Below, piece by piece: positions 1 through 11,835 of a DNA stretch of 64,000 nucleotides. A program made the position numbers and the translations under genes. Each line of letters begins with the position of its first letter. Position 1 is the stretch's first letter. Source of the stretch: Limnephilus marmoratus (Eukaryota; Arthropoda; Insecta; Trichoptera; Limnephilidae); contig OU862928.1 of assembly GCA_917880885.1 (NCBI GenBank), positions 13,783,721 through 13,847,720 on the forward strand. The letters are read 5' to 3'. The notes under the pieces are model-generated. The model saw only the letters and a program-made list of their open reading frames with translations. It ran no database searches and was not told the DNA's origin.

Positions 1-936
1 GGTAGGCATTGAGAAAAACGATATGGAACCATCTTGACCTGCCTCTCGACACGCGCCATTCACCTAGAACTAGCCGCTTCACTGACTGCTGACTCGGCCA
101 TCATGGCCCTACAAAGAATGACCGCCCGCAGAGGACAACCAGCAGCCATTTACTCCGATAACGGGACAAACTTTCACGGAGCTGACACCGAGATGAGGGA
201 CGCCCTGCTGTTAATAAGTCAAGACGCCAGAATGATTGACGCAATAGCTACCCAGGGCATCGAGTGGCACTTCATACCACGACTAAGTCCGCACATGGGG
301 GGAGCTTGGGAAAGATTAGTACGATCAGTAAAGAAAGCCCTAAGTGCTACACTAAAGGAAAGAGCACCAAAAAAAGAAACGCTACGCACCGCACTTGCAG
401 AAGCTGAGTTTGTGGTAAATAATCGTCCACTCACCCACATTTCAGTTGACCCACGTGATGAAGAACCTCTAACACCCAACCACTTTTTGCTAGGGTCAGC
501 CGGGAAGCGCCCCCAATTATCCTTCTACGACAAAAAAGAAGAGGAAACATGCCTACGCCGCCAGTGGCACATCGGACAACAACTTGCAGACACCTTCTGG
601 GGGCGATGGCTGCGGGAATACCTACCTATCATGGCTGTCCGGCAAAAATGGCACCATCCAACTACACCAATTAAGAAGGATGACCTAGTGATCATCATGG
701 ACCCAGCACTGCCTCGAAACAGTTGGCCACGTGGCCGTATCATCGAAGCAATACTTGCAGCTGATGGACAAGTCAGAACTGCCCGGATCCAAACCAGCAC
801 TGGGATATACGTAAGGCCGGCAGTCAAAATCGCCGTCATTCTGCCTGCCACGCCAGCAACTGATGTAACTGTACCCTCTGCGAAGACACCCGATTCAAAA
901 CTCAGACATCGGAAAAGGACACGCCCGACGAAGTAG
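1..936 (+). pseudogene. BEL/Pao retrotransposon integrase, C-terminal part
   Basis: This is the 3' end of a BEL/Pao pol gene, which encodes the enzyme that inserts element cDNA into chromosomes. The frame runs from base 1 but has a TGA at 10-12, so the copy is broken. The integrase core shows TRAIHLEL, the second catalytic aspartate in SDNGTNF (about 160-180) and the glutamate in MGGAWERLV (about 296-320). A DUF5641-type tail follows (KKDDLVIIMD to about 840), ending in a basic stretch before the stop at 934-936. The first catalytic aspartate and everything upstream lie outside the window. The long frame and the LTR that follows suggest a fairly young copy. Confidence 0.9.
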
Positions 937-967
937 CTGAGCACAGTCGAGACTGCACTGAGGGGAG

Positions 968-1491
968 TGTATCGAACGTGTCGTAGGAATACGTGTGCAT
1001 TGAACGAGTGCGCAAAAGCGTATGACAACCCTGGCAATTCAAGATTGGAATTTACGTTCCCACACAGTACCATGCCGCTAGCACGACAATCTGAGTGCTG
1101 CTATTGGCTAGCGGAATAATCTGCATGTGGTGCCCCTTCCAAATGATTTGTCTACCACGCAATTATGTCCTTTAACTAACTAATCAATTGAAAACATAAA
1201 TGAAATTGATAATTGTAATGTAGAGTAATTAAGTATTTAATATGGAAAGAATACGATAGATGGCGGTAAGCATGTAGCTTGCACCATAGCTCGCCAGATG
1301 GCATTGGCGTACAAGAAGCAGTATCAGAGATATACTGTACGAGCTCCCGTGGCAAGGCTCCAGAGATTTACCTACCCCCGAATAGTAAACAGTCGTAGCT
1401 ATCCAGCTAGGTTATTCAAGTAATAAACACATTTATATTAAAAGAACCGTATTAATAATTACTATCTGTCGAGGAAAGGGCAGACATAACA
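968..1491 (+). repeat. Probable 3' LTR of the BEL/Pao element
   Basis: The integrase frame ends at 936. A short purine tract (AGGGGAG, 961-967) follows, as expected for a polypurine tract, and the next bases are TGT. A matching ACA occurs at 1489-1491, giving a 524-bp unit with TGT and ACA ends. An AATAAA-type signal lies near 1422. The partner LTR is outside the window, so the 3' boundary is inferred from the terminal triplets only. Confidence 0.6.
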
Positions 1492-3937
1492 ATAATGAAT
1501 ACATGCGGCAGCCTCATTGGAATGGAAAACACATCTGAATAACCACCTAATGCTTCCACAAGAGACTCTAGATAGCAATGATCAACGCTAAGGAACGTCA
1601 CCCCCACCATGCGACCAGCCGAGCCACTATTGGTCAATTCTGAACAAAGGAAAAATCTGAATCGTAAATACTTACGACAGCGAATTCATCTTCCGAAAAA
1701 TTTGGAGCTCAATTTCGAGAAATTGGGAATAATTTGGATCACGAAATAAACATCATCACCTAAAAATGAGTATATGCTACAAAAACAACCCAAAAACTGA
1801 CGTCTATCAGTGATTGTTAAAATTGTACCTTATATCACATATGTATACTTGTACCTTTTCTAGTAAACACAATAAAAATGATGTGAGGCTTTGGTATCTT
1901 GAGTTGGTAAAATCATGGCAAAAACTATCACACATAATTTTAACACAGCTGACTTCCAATCGTAGCGACCAGGGAAATTACCTAAAACAAGTACCTTAGA
2001 AAAATTAAGGAGGTTCTGTCCCCCAAAAGTCCGACCTGAGTTTGCCCTATAAAAATAGAAGTCAAACCGGTAGGAAGTCAGTTCAAAACTATCAGCCAAG
2101 AAGAAATAATTCTCAAGATACCAACAGTCTCCAAGTTCAAACCTCTTTTCAAGTGTTTTAATCAGTCTTAGATTCAGTTTACCTCTCCCAGTATCCCAGT
2201 AACCTAAAATCCTAAAAACCCCAGTCTCCCACAGTCTCCAAAGTGAAAAATATTTATTTTAATCCAGTACTCAAATCAGTTTTGCCATTATACCTAGAAG
2301 CATTTTTTGTCAAAGAAGTAAATTCATTTAAAAGACCAGTGGCGTTCCAAAATCCACTGGCGTACCAAACTCCATTGGGGTGTCATTGTGGCCAGCTCCC
2401 TATTATATTTAGTTTATGTACAAACGTCTAGTACAGATGAAATATTAGATAATTTCATTTGCTTTTCAATTACTTGTATTGTCATCTCTTTATTTTGTCT
2501 ACTGAACACGAGTCAATAAATATTTGGTTTAAATTAATTTCCTTCAGTTTTTTTTTCTACCCGTGATAAGGTCATTTCAACTTGATATTTTCGGCTCCCA
2601 GTTAACTTTCATTCTTTTAATAATTTATTTAATGTATTTTCTCCCCTAATTTGCTCATACAAAAAATGCCTCCCAAATGGGAGGCATCTCCTGGTCCACT
2701 TGGTGCCCGTCTCGGTTGTCCGTGCTACTTTCGCTAAAAAATCGTAAATTTTGTGATTTGACTTTTGCTTACGTTAAGATTTTCACGTACCTGTCGATAA
2801 ATTAAGTTTTATTTCTGTGTAATTAAAATAAAGTTTTTTTTTTTGCTTTTAACCAATGTTAAATTTTATCGTAACTTTGATGGTTATATTCCTCCTAAAG
2901 ATCAAAAACCGTGATTGAAATCACGGATTTTATAAACCGAATTGGCCTGCCAACCTTTCTTTTTAGATAGCAGCTCATTAATTTCAAACTTGTATCCATC
3001 TATGTCAAACCACGTCTAGTAGGTTTTCTATTTAAGGGTGGATCCACCGTTGTGAGCACGGTGGGCATGCCCACAACCCTATAGACTTGTATCGTCACAC
3101 TTTCACGGTCTATTGAGATCGATACGCTGATGATAATAAACGCCATGCCTTAATAAATTTAAAAAAACAACACAATCAATCATGAATCGTGCGTAAGTCT
3201 ATGAAGAGCCATAGACGATTTGCTCACACCTTATGTCACATTTTTTAAAACAAATTATCTGGTTCTTTTTGGCACATGAATACTTGTATTGGAAAAAAGA
3301 GATGACTATTGGCCGGGCGCATAGTTTCTTTATATTGTCAAACATAGGTAACCTGACCAATCTAAAAAAAGTTAACTTTATTAAGTTTTTTGCTAATGCT
3401 AGTCGGGGTAAATTGCTCCGATTGTTTTTTCGACATAACATAAGTTAAATACTTAATGTAAGTTATTTTAATGTAATTATTTCTATTTTACAGTTCTAAT
3501 GCAAGGCCCTACGCTATGTATCATCATTAATCTGTGACTTTGTTTTATAATAAAACGAAGTTACATATGATGCAAGAAAACAATTATTGCATTGTTTATT
3601 ATTTGTTTGTGTGGTGTGGATACTAAAAAGTTTGTTTTCTTTGAGAGGTTTTAGTAGCGTCTACTAATAGATAAGTGGGCGTTCAAGTATTCCGTAACGC
3701 AATTTTGAAGATTTTTTACCCTCCCTCCCCCGTAGTTTTTCTGTACCCCCCTCTCCCCAACCATAAGCGTTACATAACACCCAAAAATGACAATTTTTAC
3801 CTAAAAGTCACAATTAAGTACGGAAAGGCGCTTAAATACCTTTGTTCTTGTTTTTATCACGATTGCGGTAATAAATAACACGAGAGATTTCTAACTCGCA
3901 ATACGTGCATATATTGATGCAAAATTATTTTCGTTAA
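1492..3937. other. Non-coding AT-rich intron or intergenic DNA
   Basis: No coding frame, RNA gene or recognisable mobile element was found here. Short frames are random. Two small hairpins are visible, at 2666-2687 and 2909-2926. A TATAAAAATAG stretch near 2049 is not supported as a promoter by anything nearby. Confidence 0.5.
2666..2687. repeat. Perfect 22-bp inverted repeat
   Basis: ATGCCTCCC and GGGAGGCAT are perfectly complementary over nine pairs around the loop AAAT. A second, weaker hairpin (CCGTGATT with AATCACGG) lies at 2909-2926. Neither has a known role, and they may be the footprint of an old transposon. Confidence 0.7.
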
Positions 3938-4036
3938 GGATTTGTTTTTGGGGTGTTATGGCGCTACCTCCTTCTATAACCAACATTTCGGACAGCGTTG
4001 CAGTGTCCATCAACAGGGCAGATCCGGTAGATGCGA
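3938..4036. repeat. Diverged single copy of the 7-kb palindrome arm
   Basis: This stretch matches one arm of the inverted repeat at 6951-7186, sharing GGGGTGTT, GCTACCTCCTTCT, the GCAGTGTCCATCA block and GGGCAGATCCGGTAGAT. It is more diverged and stands alone, so the arm is an interspersed repeat family. On the minus strand the CTGATGA core of the other copies reads CTGTTGA. Confidence 0.75.
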
Positions 4037-4234
4037 TATATATCAATATTTAAAGTACAGACAAACAAACAAGCAAGCAATCAAAGATACATTCATTTTT
4101 ATATATATAAGAAGAAGGTGAACGGTTCCTTTTCTGTAACTTTTATTTAAGTATTGTATTGTATATTATTATATGTATTGTATAATTAGATAAAAGTATT
4201 AGTAGCCAGTTAATAAAATAATAAATACGTGTAG

Positions 4235-4432
4235 ATTGGAAAGTGGTTGCGTGGTGCCCGATCCGCCGGAGAACGGAAGTCACGAGCTGGAGAGCAAGGA
4301 GATACTGTCGCCAGGAATCAGGGTGCAAGATTACACCGTGCTGCACTATTCCTGCAAAACTGGATACAATTTGACGGCACCGATGTCTCTTTGTATTGAT
4401 GGAAGATGGTCATCGAATCCAAAGTGTGAAAG
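4235..4432 (+). CDS. Sushi (CCP) exon 1 of a modular host gene
   Basis: This internal exon encodes one complement control protein module, an extracellular disulphide-bonded binding domain. It opens after an AG at 4233-4234 and closes at a GTGAGA donor. The four expected cysteines are present (SGCVVP, HYSCKTGY, SLCIDGRW, PKCER), with the Pro-Asn-Gly turn, the Tyr before Cys2 and the Trp before Cys4. One base enters from the previous exon and two leave (phase 2), so it joins cleanly to the exon at 12140. Upstream exons, including start and signal peptide, are not in the window. Two sushi modules followed by a six-cysteine module resembles insect modular serine proteases; that is inference. Confidence 0.85.
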
Positions 4433-4589
4433 GTGAGAAAAATATTTAATAATTGAATTGGATTTTAAATGTATTCAACCCATCAACCAAATATTATCTA
4501 GACTGAGATTTAATTTTAACTTAAAATTTAAAATTGAAAAGTGCATTATCGCTTTTTACGTTTTATTGGTCTGCACGTATCAAATTTGG

Positions 4590-4713
4590 GAAGGAGATAG
4601 TTAAGAGGAAGGTGGGAAGTAACTGGCTATTCAAATATAATCACTAAACACGGCAATATAAGATTTAATTCTGAATGGTGGTCGTACAAAGCGACACATA
4701 GAGTATCTTCCAC
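4590..4713 (+). repeat. Unclassified interspersed repeat, copy 1
   Basis: A related sequence lies at about 48506-48659. Both share GAGGAAGGTKGGAAGTA, CTGGCTATTCA, AAACACGGC, TTCTGAATGGTGGTC and GTATCTTCCACTCTGG in the same order. The two sites lie in unrelated surroundings (a host intron and a LINE), so this is a dispersed repeat. No coding potential or terminal repeat was recognised. Confidence 0.7.
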
Positions 4714-5079
4714 TCTGGGCGGCGGTACTCAGAAAAGCCTCCCGAATGGTAAATATATCATAACACGAAGGTCCTTAATTCTTTATAATAACTTTTTTTA
4801 GAAAAATGTCATTGATTTACTAATATAAGATTTACAAGTGTTTTGTGAGCAGGCTGTAAATAAATGATGACAATATATTCTCGATCCACATTTAGAACAA
4901 CCCAATATTGTACAAAATTTGGTTTGTACTGCGCATACCACTCTCTCCCCCCTACGGTCCCTTCACCGGCCCTCAGCCGCTGCAAATCTCAGTATGTCCA
5001 AAATTCAGTATGTCGTTAACCGTCGTGCTGTGTGTTCGCATCACGAGAAATTAACCTTAAAGATATATAAATGACATTT

Positions 5080-5490
5080 TTAACTCTGCACTATACTCCT
5101 TAAAATCACACAGACGCTCTCTCGATACTCTACAAAAACAATAACTATAGATACCTTCTAATACAACCACCACTCTATGAACTTCCTTTTTTTTCTTTTT
5201 TTTTCTCTTTTAATTTTTGTCACGCATATTTTTACTAATATACCTCATCTTAACCGATCCTTCCCCCTCCATCCCCCCATCCTTCCCCCTCCCTATTCCT
5301 ACCTAAATAACTCGGCTCTTAAAATGTAATTTTTCATTTGTAAAATCTCTGGAATCACTACACTTGTATACAATACCTATTACCTATGTGGAAACCTGTA
5401 AATGGTTCAATTATTGTTACTCAATTACTATATGCTATTATTAATGCAAACTGTTGGTATCCCAAATAAATAAATAAAATAAAATAAAAA
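5080..5490 (+). mobile_element. Jockey-like LINE 3' untranslated remnant
   Basis: No coding sequence survives. The end has the layout of the other TAAATAAA-tailed LINEs of the window: a four-pair hairpin (TTGG, TATC, CCAA at 5454-5465) directly followed by ATAAATAAATAAAATAAAATAAA. Upstream is pyrimidine-rich. The 5' limit is only approximate. This is an old, heavily truncated insertion in the first host intron. Confidence 0.6.
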
Positions 5491-6335
5491 TGACGCTTAA
5501 AGAATATTTCCTGAAAATGTTTTAAAACCCGTGAATATTGGCTCGCCTTCATACGTTTGTTTTTTTTTATGATTTATGTGTATGGATGTCTCTCAGTATT
5601 TCTTAAATCTCTATTCTTGACAATACATTTTTTTTCCTTTTCAATATGTTGTATTTTTTAAACGTGTAATATATGTGTAAAATGTATTTATATGCGTCTG
5701 TCCTTCCCGTAATAAGTTTTTTTTCTCAACTCGAGAGAAATAATGTGTTACTTACCATGTTTTTGTAATACATTATAATTAAATAAATAAAATTGTAAGT
5801 TGGTATGGTCGATGGTGAAATAACATTGTAAACAACATCTCCTTCAAAATAGATGACGTAAGAACACTCGTGCAATAAGATATCTAAAAAGTTACACCAG
5901 GGAGTATTTATATTTGACTTATTATCGGTATTGAGTGAAAAATTTGAAATGTCTATCATATTGTTCATGACCTCAAGGACAATGAAGATGATTCATTGGC
6001 TTTTAATGTTTCAAGTGAATCATCTGAGGATTTTTTTAAAAGTGGAAATGATGATATTTTTAACTTTGGATTAATTCCTCAGCCAATTTGATAAATCTCA
6101 TGCCATATAAAGTACAATATTTATTTGGTAATACTATCACCACTCTTTTTTAAATGTATAAAATGTTGTCATTTTTTGCCAGACAAAAAAAATTAATAAA
6201 GTATTTCAATTTATTTGAATTGTGGGTTTGAATATGTAAGCGTGTCCTAGTAGCAGTGGGGAGAAGGGGCGGAGACACGCGCGTTCACGGGTTGTTCTTA
6301 TCATGGATCGAGAAAAGGTACGGAAAAACTTGGTA
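5491..6335. other. Intron sequence with a short coding-like scrap
   Basis: Mostly AT-rich and featureless. On the plus strand, 5958-6091 reads as about 43 acidic, serine-rich codons (IVHDLKDNEDDSLAF and onward) ending in TGA. That resembles the acidic tail of some transposases but matches nothing I can name. It lies outside the pogo-like element that begins at 6336. It may be chance. Confidence 0.3.
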
Positions 6336-6619
6336 GGGTAGAGTGGGGATGGTTGAAATGGTTTTACTTTAACGCTGTGTAATAATATTTCTTTTGTGTT
6401 TATGGATAAGATTTTTTTTCATGTCCCTTGAATCTGGCCATGCCAGGTTTTACCGTGTGGTCAAATCAAATGCCAGTTATCTTAAATCAATTACGACGGT
6501 TCTTATTGCATAATTTGCAATTTCGGTCTCTTGAAAAGTGCAAAATGCTTTCTTCTGAATTGTACCCCATGATTACGGAACCAACAGATGTGTCTTCTGG
6601 CGCACTTTCTCTCTTTTTT

Positions 6620-6841
6620 TTACGTTCCCAGTGATACATGGTCTAAATTAAACATCGCTCCAGCCTTTCTCAATGATTTTCCGGAAAATATATTTTTTTT
6701 ATATGCTTGCTGATATAAAAACATATCTCTAGTATTTCGGTCTGTTACGTTTATCCGTTTCATGGGCATCTTCATGGGTTTGAAAAAAACCGTGACAGAT
6801 ACACATAATGCAAGCAATTGCAAGAGTAGGTGTCTACACAT
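6620..6841 (-). pseudogene. Pogo-like transposase N-terminus, helix-turn-helix fragment
   Basis: The minus-strand reading includes a segment of the type MKRINVTDRNTRDMF, then SGKSLRKAGAMFNLDHVSL. This has the spacing of the pipsqueak/CENP-B type helix-turn-helix that binds transposon ends in insect pogo and Tigger transposases (basic start, two helices, a Leu at the third). The frame then shifts; a second frame carries further plausible residues towards 6480. The DDE catalytic domain is absent, so it is a dead scrap of the surrounding element. Confidence 0.5.
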
Positions 6842-6950
6842 CTATGAAGTTGGATATCGTAAAAAATTGAATTAAAAATAATAGTAGGGCCTTTACTGGT
6901 GCACTCACCCAAATACAACACCATTAAAGTAATCTTTGTAAAAGTGTTTT

Positions 6951-7186
6951 TTTTCGTTATATGTTTTTGGGGTGTTGTGCCGTGTTGCGCTACCTCCTTC
7001 TTTAGCCAACGTTTCGGAAATCGTTGCAGTGTCCATCATCAGGGCAGATCCGGCAGATCCGGTAGACACATCTACCGGATCTGCCGGATCTGCCCTGATG
7101 ATGGACACTGCAACAATGTCCGAAACGTTGGCTAAAGAAGGAGGTAGCGCAACACGGCACAACACCCCAAAAACATATAACGAAAA
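6951..7186. repeat. 236-bp near-perfect palindrome with 4-nt loop
   Basis: The left arm 6951-7066 and the right arm 7071-7186 are each 116 bp and complementary except for two positions, separated by CACA. A diverged single copy lies at 3938-4036, so the palindrome is two head-to-head copies of an interspersed repeat. Read outward from the centre, each arm contains CTGATGA, a short segment that can pair (GGACA with TGTCC in the right arm), then GAAAC. This is the order of a hammerhead ribozyme core, as reported for Penelope-like retroelements. A base between the core and the stem is unpaired, so the ribozyme reading is tentative. Confidence 0.85.
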
Positions 7187-7385
7187 TGCTTCTGGCCGTG
7201 AAAATCTTAAAACTTTGTAAAAGTGCTTTGAATTTCTGACCTATTTTCATAATAACTTTTGATAATTTTCTCTCAGTGTTGACGATTGAAACATGGTTAT
7301 GATTGAAACGTTGCAATCATCCCCACATAAGCTGTTTCAAATATCCACGCTGCATTTTCTATTTCAAGGTCAGAAATCAGTCTTT

Positions 7386-7738
7386 TAAATAGACATTACC
7401 ACAAATGTCAAATTAACTCGCAGGTACCTTAAGGATGAACTCATAAATGCTATAAGAAAGAGGAAAGGAATGCTTGCTTCCGAATTACAGCTTCCTGGAA
7501 CCAGTAAAATATATATGAATGACCATCTAACCTCAAAAAACCAACTTTTGCTGAAGCAATGTCGCGATATAAGAATGGCTGGTAAAATTCGCAATTGCTG
7601 GGTTCGAAATGGTAAAATTTTCACTCGTGTGAGCGATTCAACCCCCATAATTCTTATTAATGACCAAGAAGATGTCAACAAACTCTCAACATTGAAGTCC
7701 ACCCAAAATTCACCTACCAGGTCTGCCGTCCCTTTATG
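7386..7738 (+). pseudogene. LINE ORF1 C-terminal part, FP-like domain
   Basis: The frame ends at 7736-7738 and encodes about 115 residues, including MNDHLTSKNQLLLKQ, then KIRNCWVRNGKIFTRV. This N-D-x-L-T plus WVR-x-G-K-I-F pattern is the C-terminal part shared by many insect LINE ORF1 proteins and the baculovirus FP (25K) family, thought to bind nucleic acid. The N-terminal part was lost when the element was truncated on insertion. ORF2 follows after about 210 bp. Confidence 0.7.
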
Positions 7739-7951
7739 AATTTAAATTCATCAAAATTATTAAAAAAACTTCCCACATACAAGTTACTTAAGAGTTAACC
7801 TTTTGGAATGTTGGAATTTGGAGGTTGCACAAACAAACCAAAACTAATGATGTTCATAATTGCCCCCTTTCAAAGCATAATTACTTACTTTTCAATAATT
7901 TATTTTACAAAAAAATGTATTTAATAATGCTTATTATATTATACTTTCAAA

Positions 7952-10823
7952 ATGGATTCTAACAAAACGGCAATAACATTTTATTATCAAAATGTACGTG
8001 GTTTAAAAAGCAAATTAAACGATCTATACTGCGAAGTTCTCAGTTGCAATTATGATTTAATTTGTTTTACAGAAACATGGCTAGATTCCACAATCTATGA
8101 CCATGAAATAGTAGATGATCGTTATAATATATATAGACTCGATAGGGACATATCGAGTTCTCTTAAAAAATCAGGCGGTGGTGTTCTAATAGCCATTAAG
8201 AAAGAAATGACAAATTTTTTAGTCTCAGCACACAGCTCAAAATCTACAGAAGATTTATGGATTAAATTTAAATTACATGAAACATCCAGACAATCCATTA
8301 ACCTATGTTTGGCGTATTTGCCTCCAGATATACCAACTGAAAATCTCGCAGATTTTTTCGAAAAGTGTCAAACGACATATAATAACTTTTCATCAGAAGA
8401 TATAACAATAATAATGGGCGATTTTAATGTGCCATCTATTCAATACTCACCAACTGTCAATGTAACGCACACCAGACCAGTCTTACAAAATAGCCAGAAA
8501 TCAATATCTCTACTAGACTTTCAAAATTTGACCGGACTTAAGCAATTCAATTACGTCTCTAACAACATAGGTCGAATTTTAGATTTAGTGTTTTCCAATC
8601 ATAACCTCAACATTCAAATTGCTTCACATGTGCTATCCAAAATTGACTATTATCATCCTCCCATTGAATTTGATTTTTTAATGTCCAAATACAGACCCCT
8701 ACCCACCAATCCAGATCACATCAAATATAACTTCAAAAAAAACGGATTACATTAAATGCAATGAAATGTTGTCACTTAATAACTGGGACGATCTTAACAC
8801 CCTGAATTGTAATGACTCCCTACTACATTTTTATAACTTGTTATGGCTATCAATTGAAAAACACACTCCGCGCTTAAGAATCAGGAATAATAAGTTTCCA
8901 ATTTGGTTTAGCAGTGTTCTCATCCACCAACTCAGAGAAAAAGAAAAGTTTAGAAAGAAATGGAAAAAATACAAAAATCAATGTGACTATGACAGTTTTT
9001 CTATCTTGAGGGCTAGAGTAAAAGTATCCAGATGTACATGCCTTAAAGCCTATGTAGATTCAGTAGAAAATTCTCTCCCTAACAGTATCAAAAATCTTTC
9101 AACTCTCATTAATTCGAAAAGAATTTCAAATTCTCTCCCCAAAATCATGCATCTCCACGACAAATCAGCAACAAATGGAGAAGATACATGTGAGCTGTTA
9201 TCTACTTACCTCTCTTCTGTTTTTACCCCACCATCCAATTCTAAGAGTGACTCTAAACTTTCATCCCCACTCTATAATTATCCACTGTCTCATATCAATA
9301 TAACGTTAGACGAGGTCAAAGCAAAATTAAACACTGTTGATATCAATAAGGGTTCCGGCCCAGATGGAATTCCTCCACTATTTATTCGAAATTGTGCAGA
9401 TCAGCTTGCAACACCATTACACAAAATATTCATCAAAAGTCTGAACGATGGGGTATTTCCGGATCTGTGGAAGGTTGCCCACGTAATTCCAATCCACAAA
9501 TCTGGCAGTAAAAATGATGTAACTAACTACCGTCCTATCAGCCTTTTATCTTGTTTTGGCAAAATATTCGAGTCCATTGTATATAAAACCATTTTTAACC
9601 ATGTAACACATATACTTAGTCCTTTCCAACATGGATTTTTAGCTAAAAGATCCACAAATACTAATTTACTCGAATATATGGACTTTCTGTGTAAATCGAT
9701 AAATAATAAAACACAAGTAGATGCCGTGTACACCGACTTCAGTAAGGCCTTTGACAAAGTTAGTCACTCTATCTTAATTAATAAACTCGATAAAATCGGC
9801 ATTCACGGAAACCTGCTTCGTTGGTTAGAATCATATTTATCACATAGAAGTCAATTAGTTACTATTAACGGATTTAACTCTTCCCCAATATTAGTTACGT
9901 CGGGCGTACCACAAGGATCGCACCTTGGACCCTTACTTTTCTTAATCTTTATTAACGACCTTACACATAAACTCCGCTGTAATTTTTCTCTATATGCTGA
10001 TGACCTCAAATTATATAAATAAATTAAATCTATGAAAGATTGTGAACTCTTACAACAAGACCTTAACACAATATCTACCTGGTGTGTTGACAATGAAATG
10101 GAACTGAATATTGCTAAGTGCAAAGTTATAAACTTCACCAAGAACACCAACAAAATTCTATATTCATATAGCATATGTGGTCACAATCTCGAAACAGTTG
10201 AATTAATAAAAGATTTAGGAATTATATTTGACAACAAACTGACATTCAATCAGCACATTGAATATATTGTGAGTAAATCAAATAAATTACTAGGTTTTAT
10301 TGTAAGATCAACCAAACTGTTTAAGAATTCTAATAGCCTAATAATTCTATTCAATTCCTTAATCCGAAGTGTTCTTGAGTACGGGTCAACAATCTGGAAT
10401 CCACATTATATTACACAGGTATCTAGACTCGAATCAGTCCAAAGAAAATTTACACGGATTTTGTCTTACCGATCAGGTGTCCACCATCTTCTAGACGGGT
10501 ACGAACAAAGACTTACATATTTCAAATTAGAGAGTCTAGTTAAAAGACGAAACATAAATGACCTCTTAATGCTCTATAAAATTATGAATAATCGTGTAGA
10601 CAGTAACTTAGTCAACCAAATCAAGTTATACGCCAGGCCCAAATCTACAAGAACCCTTAACATATTTTGGACTGAAATTTTTACAAAAAATACTGGATAT
10701 TTTAATCCTATATCTAGAATGTCTCGGTCATACAACGATCTTGTCAAAATACACAGTTCCATAGATATTTTTGCAAATAATATAACATATTTCAAAAAAA
10801 ATCTCCACAATATGTGCACTTAA
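7952..10823 (+). pseudogene. LINE ORF2: endonuclease and reverse transcriptase
   Basis: The N-terminal AP-type endonuclease (about 7952-8650) shows YQNVRGLKSK, FTETWLD, IIMGDFNVPS and a late YHPPIEF segment. The reverse transcriptase (about 9290-10020) shows GSGPDGIPP, NYRPISLLS, QHGFLAKRST, TDFSKAFDKVSH, SGVPQGSHLGPLLF and the catalytic YADD. The C-terminal part (to 10823) has the usual DLGIIFDNKLTFNQH and LIRSVLEYGSTIWNP segments. Two lesions break it: an extra A in an A-run near 8729-8736 shifts the frame, and TAA at 10020-10022 is a single in-frame stop. All motif residues look normal, so it was probably active recently. Confidence 0.9.
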
Positions 10824-11285
10824 AAAAAAAAAAAAGTTACATTAGATACTTTTCAGTAAATACTTTATAAATATTGTATACTTGTTATTATTATGTATTT
10901 CAATTTTGTATTTAAGTTTTCAAGTTATGTATAAATAATACTTGCGTTGTTTTTCAAGAGTTTGCTTCTGTGAAAATGCATATGTGATTAATGCAGACAC
11001 ATTAATCTAGGGATACTTATATTTGTATTTTAATTTATTATATACTACCCACAAGAATGTTATATAAATATCCTGTTTGTGTCTCAAATAAATAAATAAA
11101 TGTATTTAAAATAGATAAAGAAGGCGATGGAATAAAAAGTTTCTTCAAGCTGCTAGAGTAAAAAGAGTTATAATATAAACAAACATGTCGTAAATACTTC
11201 TTTTACTAAGCACGATTGAATCACTCGCCAGCCAGTGCGACGTAGTAGATTAGGGCGTGTCAATTATTTCAATTTTTGAATTCAG

Positions 11286-11835
11286 AAACGCCCGGGGTCT
11301 CAAAAGTTGCTTCTTACAAAGAAAATGAGAACTGCATTTAAATATTTTTTTAAATGTTTATTAGCCCGCTAAAATGCATTGAAAATCGGAAAACAAACCT
11401 AAAACCATTTTTTTTTATTTAAAAAAAAAAATTCTCAGTAATTTAACCTTTTAACGTTTGTTTATTACTAAAAAATGCGTATAACTGACAAAAATGAAAA
11501 AAAAGTTCAAGATTATGAATACAAGTAAGTCAATAAGGATTCTGATTTTATCCAGAAAAAGTGTTATTTTCCCCTTCTAAATTTTTAACCAACAAAAAAT
11601 TAAAAAAAAAAAATATTTTTTATTCTTTGTACACTGCAGTTATGGAATGAAAAATAAGTTTGGTACAAAACATAAAATATGAACCCTTTGTTTTATTTTT
11701 TTCCAAATCACGAAATCTATTTTCATATAAAACTTCCGGCCGTTTTAGCGGGCTAATAGTGAACAATAATTTCATTTATTTTTACATTTTCGAAGAGCTA
11801 CAGATCATACGAAACTTTTGAGACCCCGGGTGTTT
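11286..11835. mobile_element. MITE with 23-bp terminal inverted repeats
   Basis: AAACGCCCGGGGTCTCAAAA at the left end is matched inverted by TTTTGAGACCCCGGGTGTTT at the right, with one mismatch in the shared core. A second inverted pair lies inside (ATTAGCCCGCTAAAA near 11360 and TTTTAGCGGGCTAAT near 11741). The 550-bp interior is AT-rich without a coding frame. The target duplication is not clear, so the superfamily is open. The insertion lies within the pogo-like element. Confidence 0.75.

Larger units (their letters stand above)
7386..11101 (+). mobile_element. Jockey-like LINE, nearly intact, 5'-truncated
   Basis: The order is the end of an ORF1 (7386-7738), a full ORF2 (7952-10823) and a 3' region ending in a four-pair hairpin (TTTG, TGTCT, CAAA at 11076-11088) and AAATAAATAAATAAAT. 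The element starts inside ORF1, the usual 5' truncation of target-primed reverse transcription. A loose flanking match (TTTTAAATAGACA near 7382 and ATTTAAAATAGATA near 11103) may be the target duplication. It sits inside the pogo-like element. Only two lesions in ORF2 suggest a young insertion. Confidence 0.85.

Noticed and set aside
2040..2120. TATAAAAATAG followed by CAGTT as a promoter or LTR R region
   Set aside because: No repeat partner, terminal triplets or gene downstream could be found.
1814..2431. Small frames near 1814-2099 and 2243-2431
   Set aside because: No motif, no splice-site support, and composition the same as surrounding intron.
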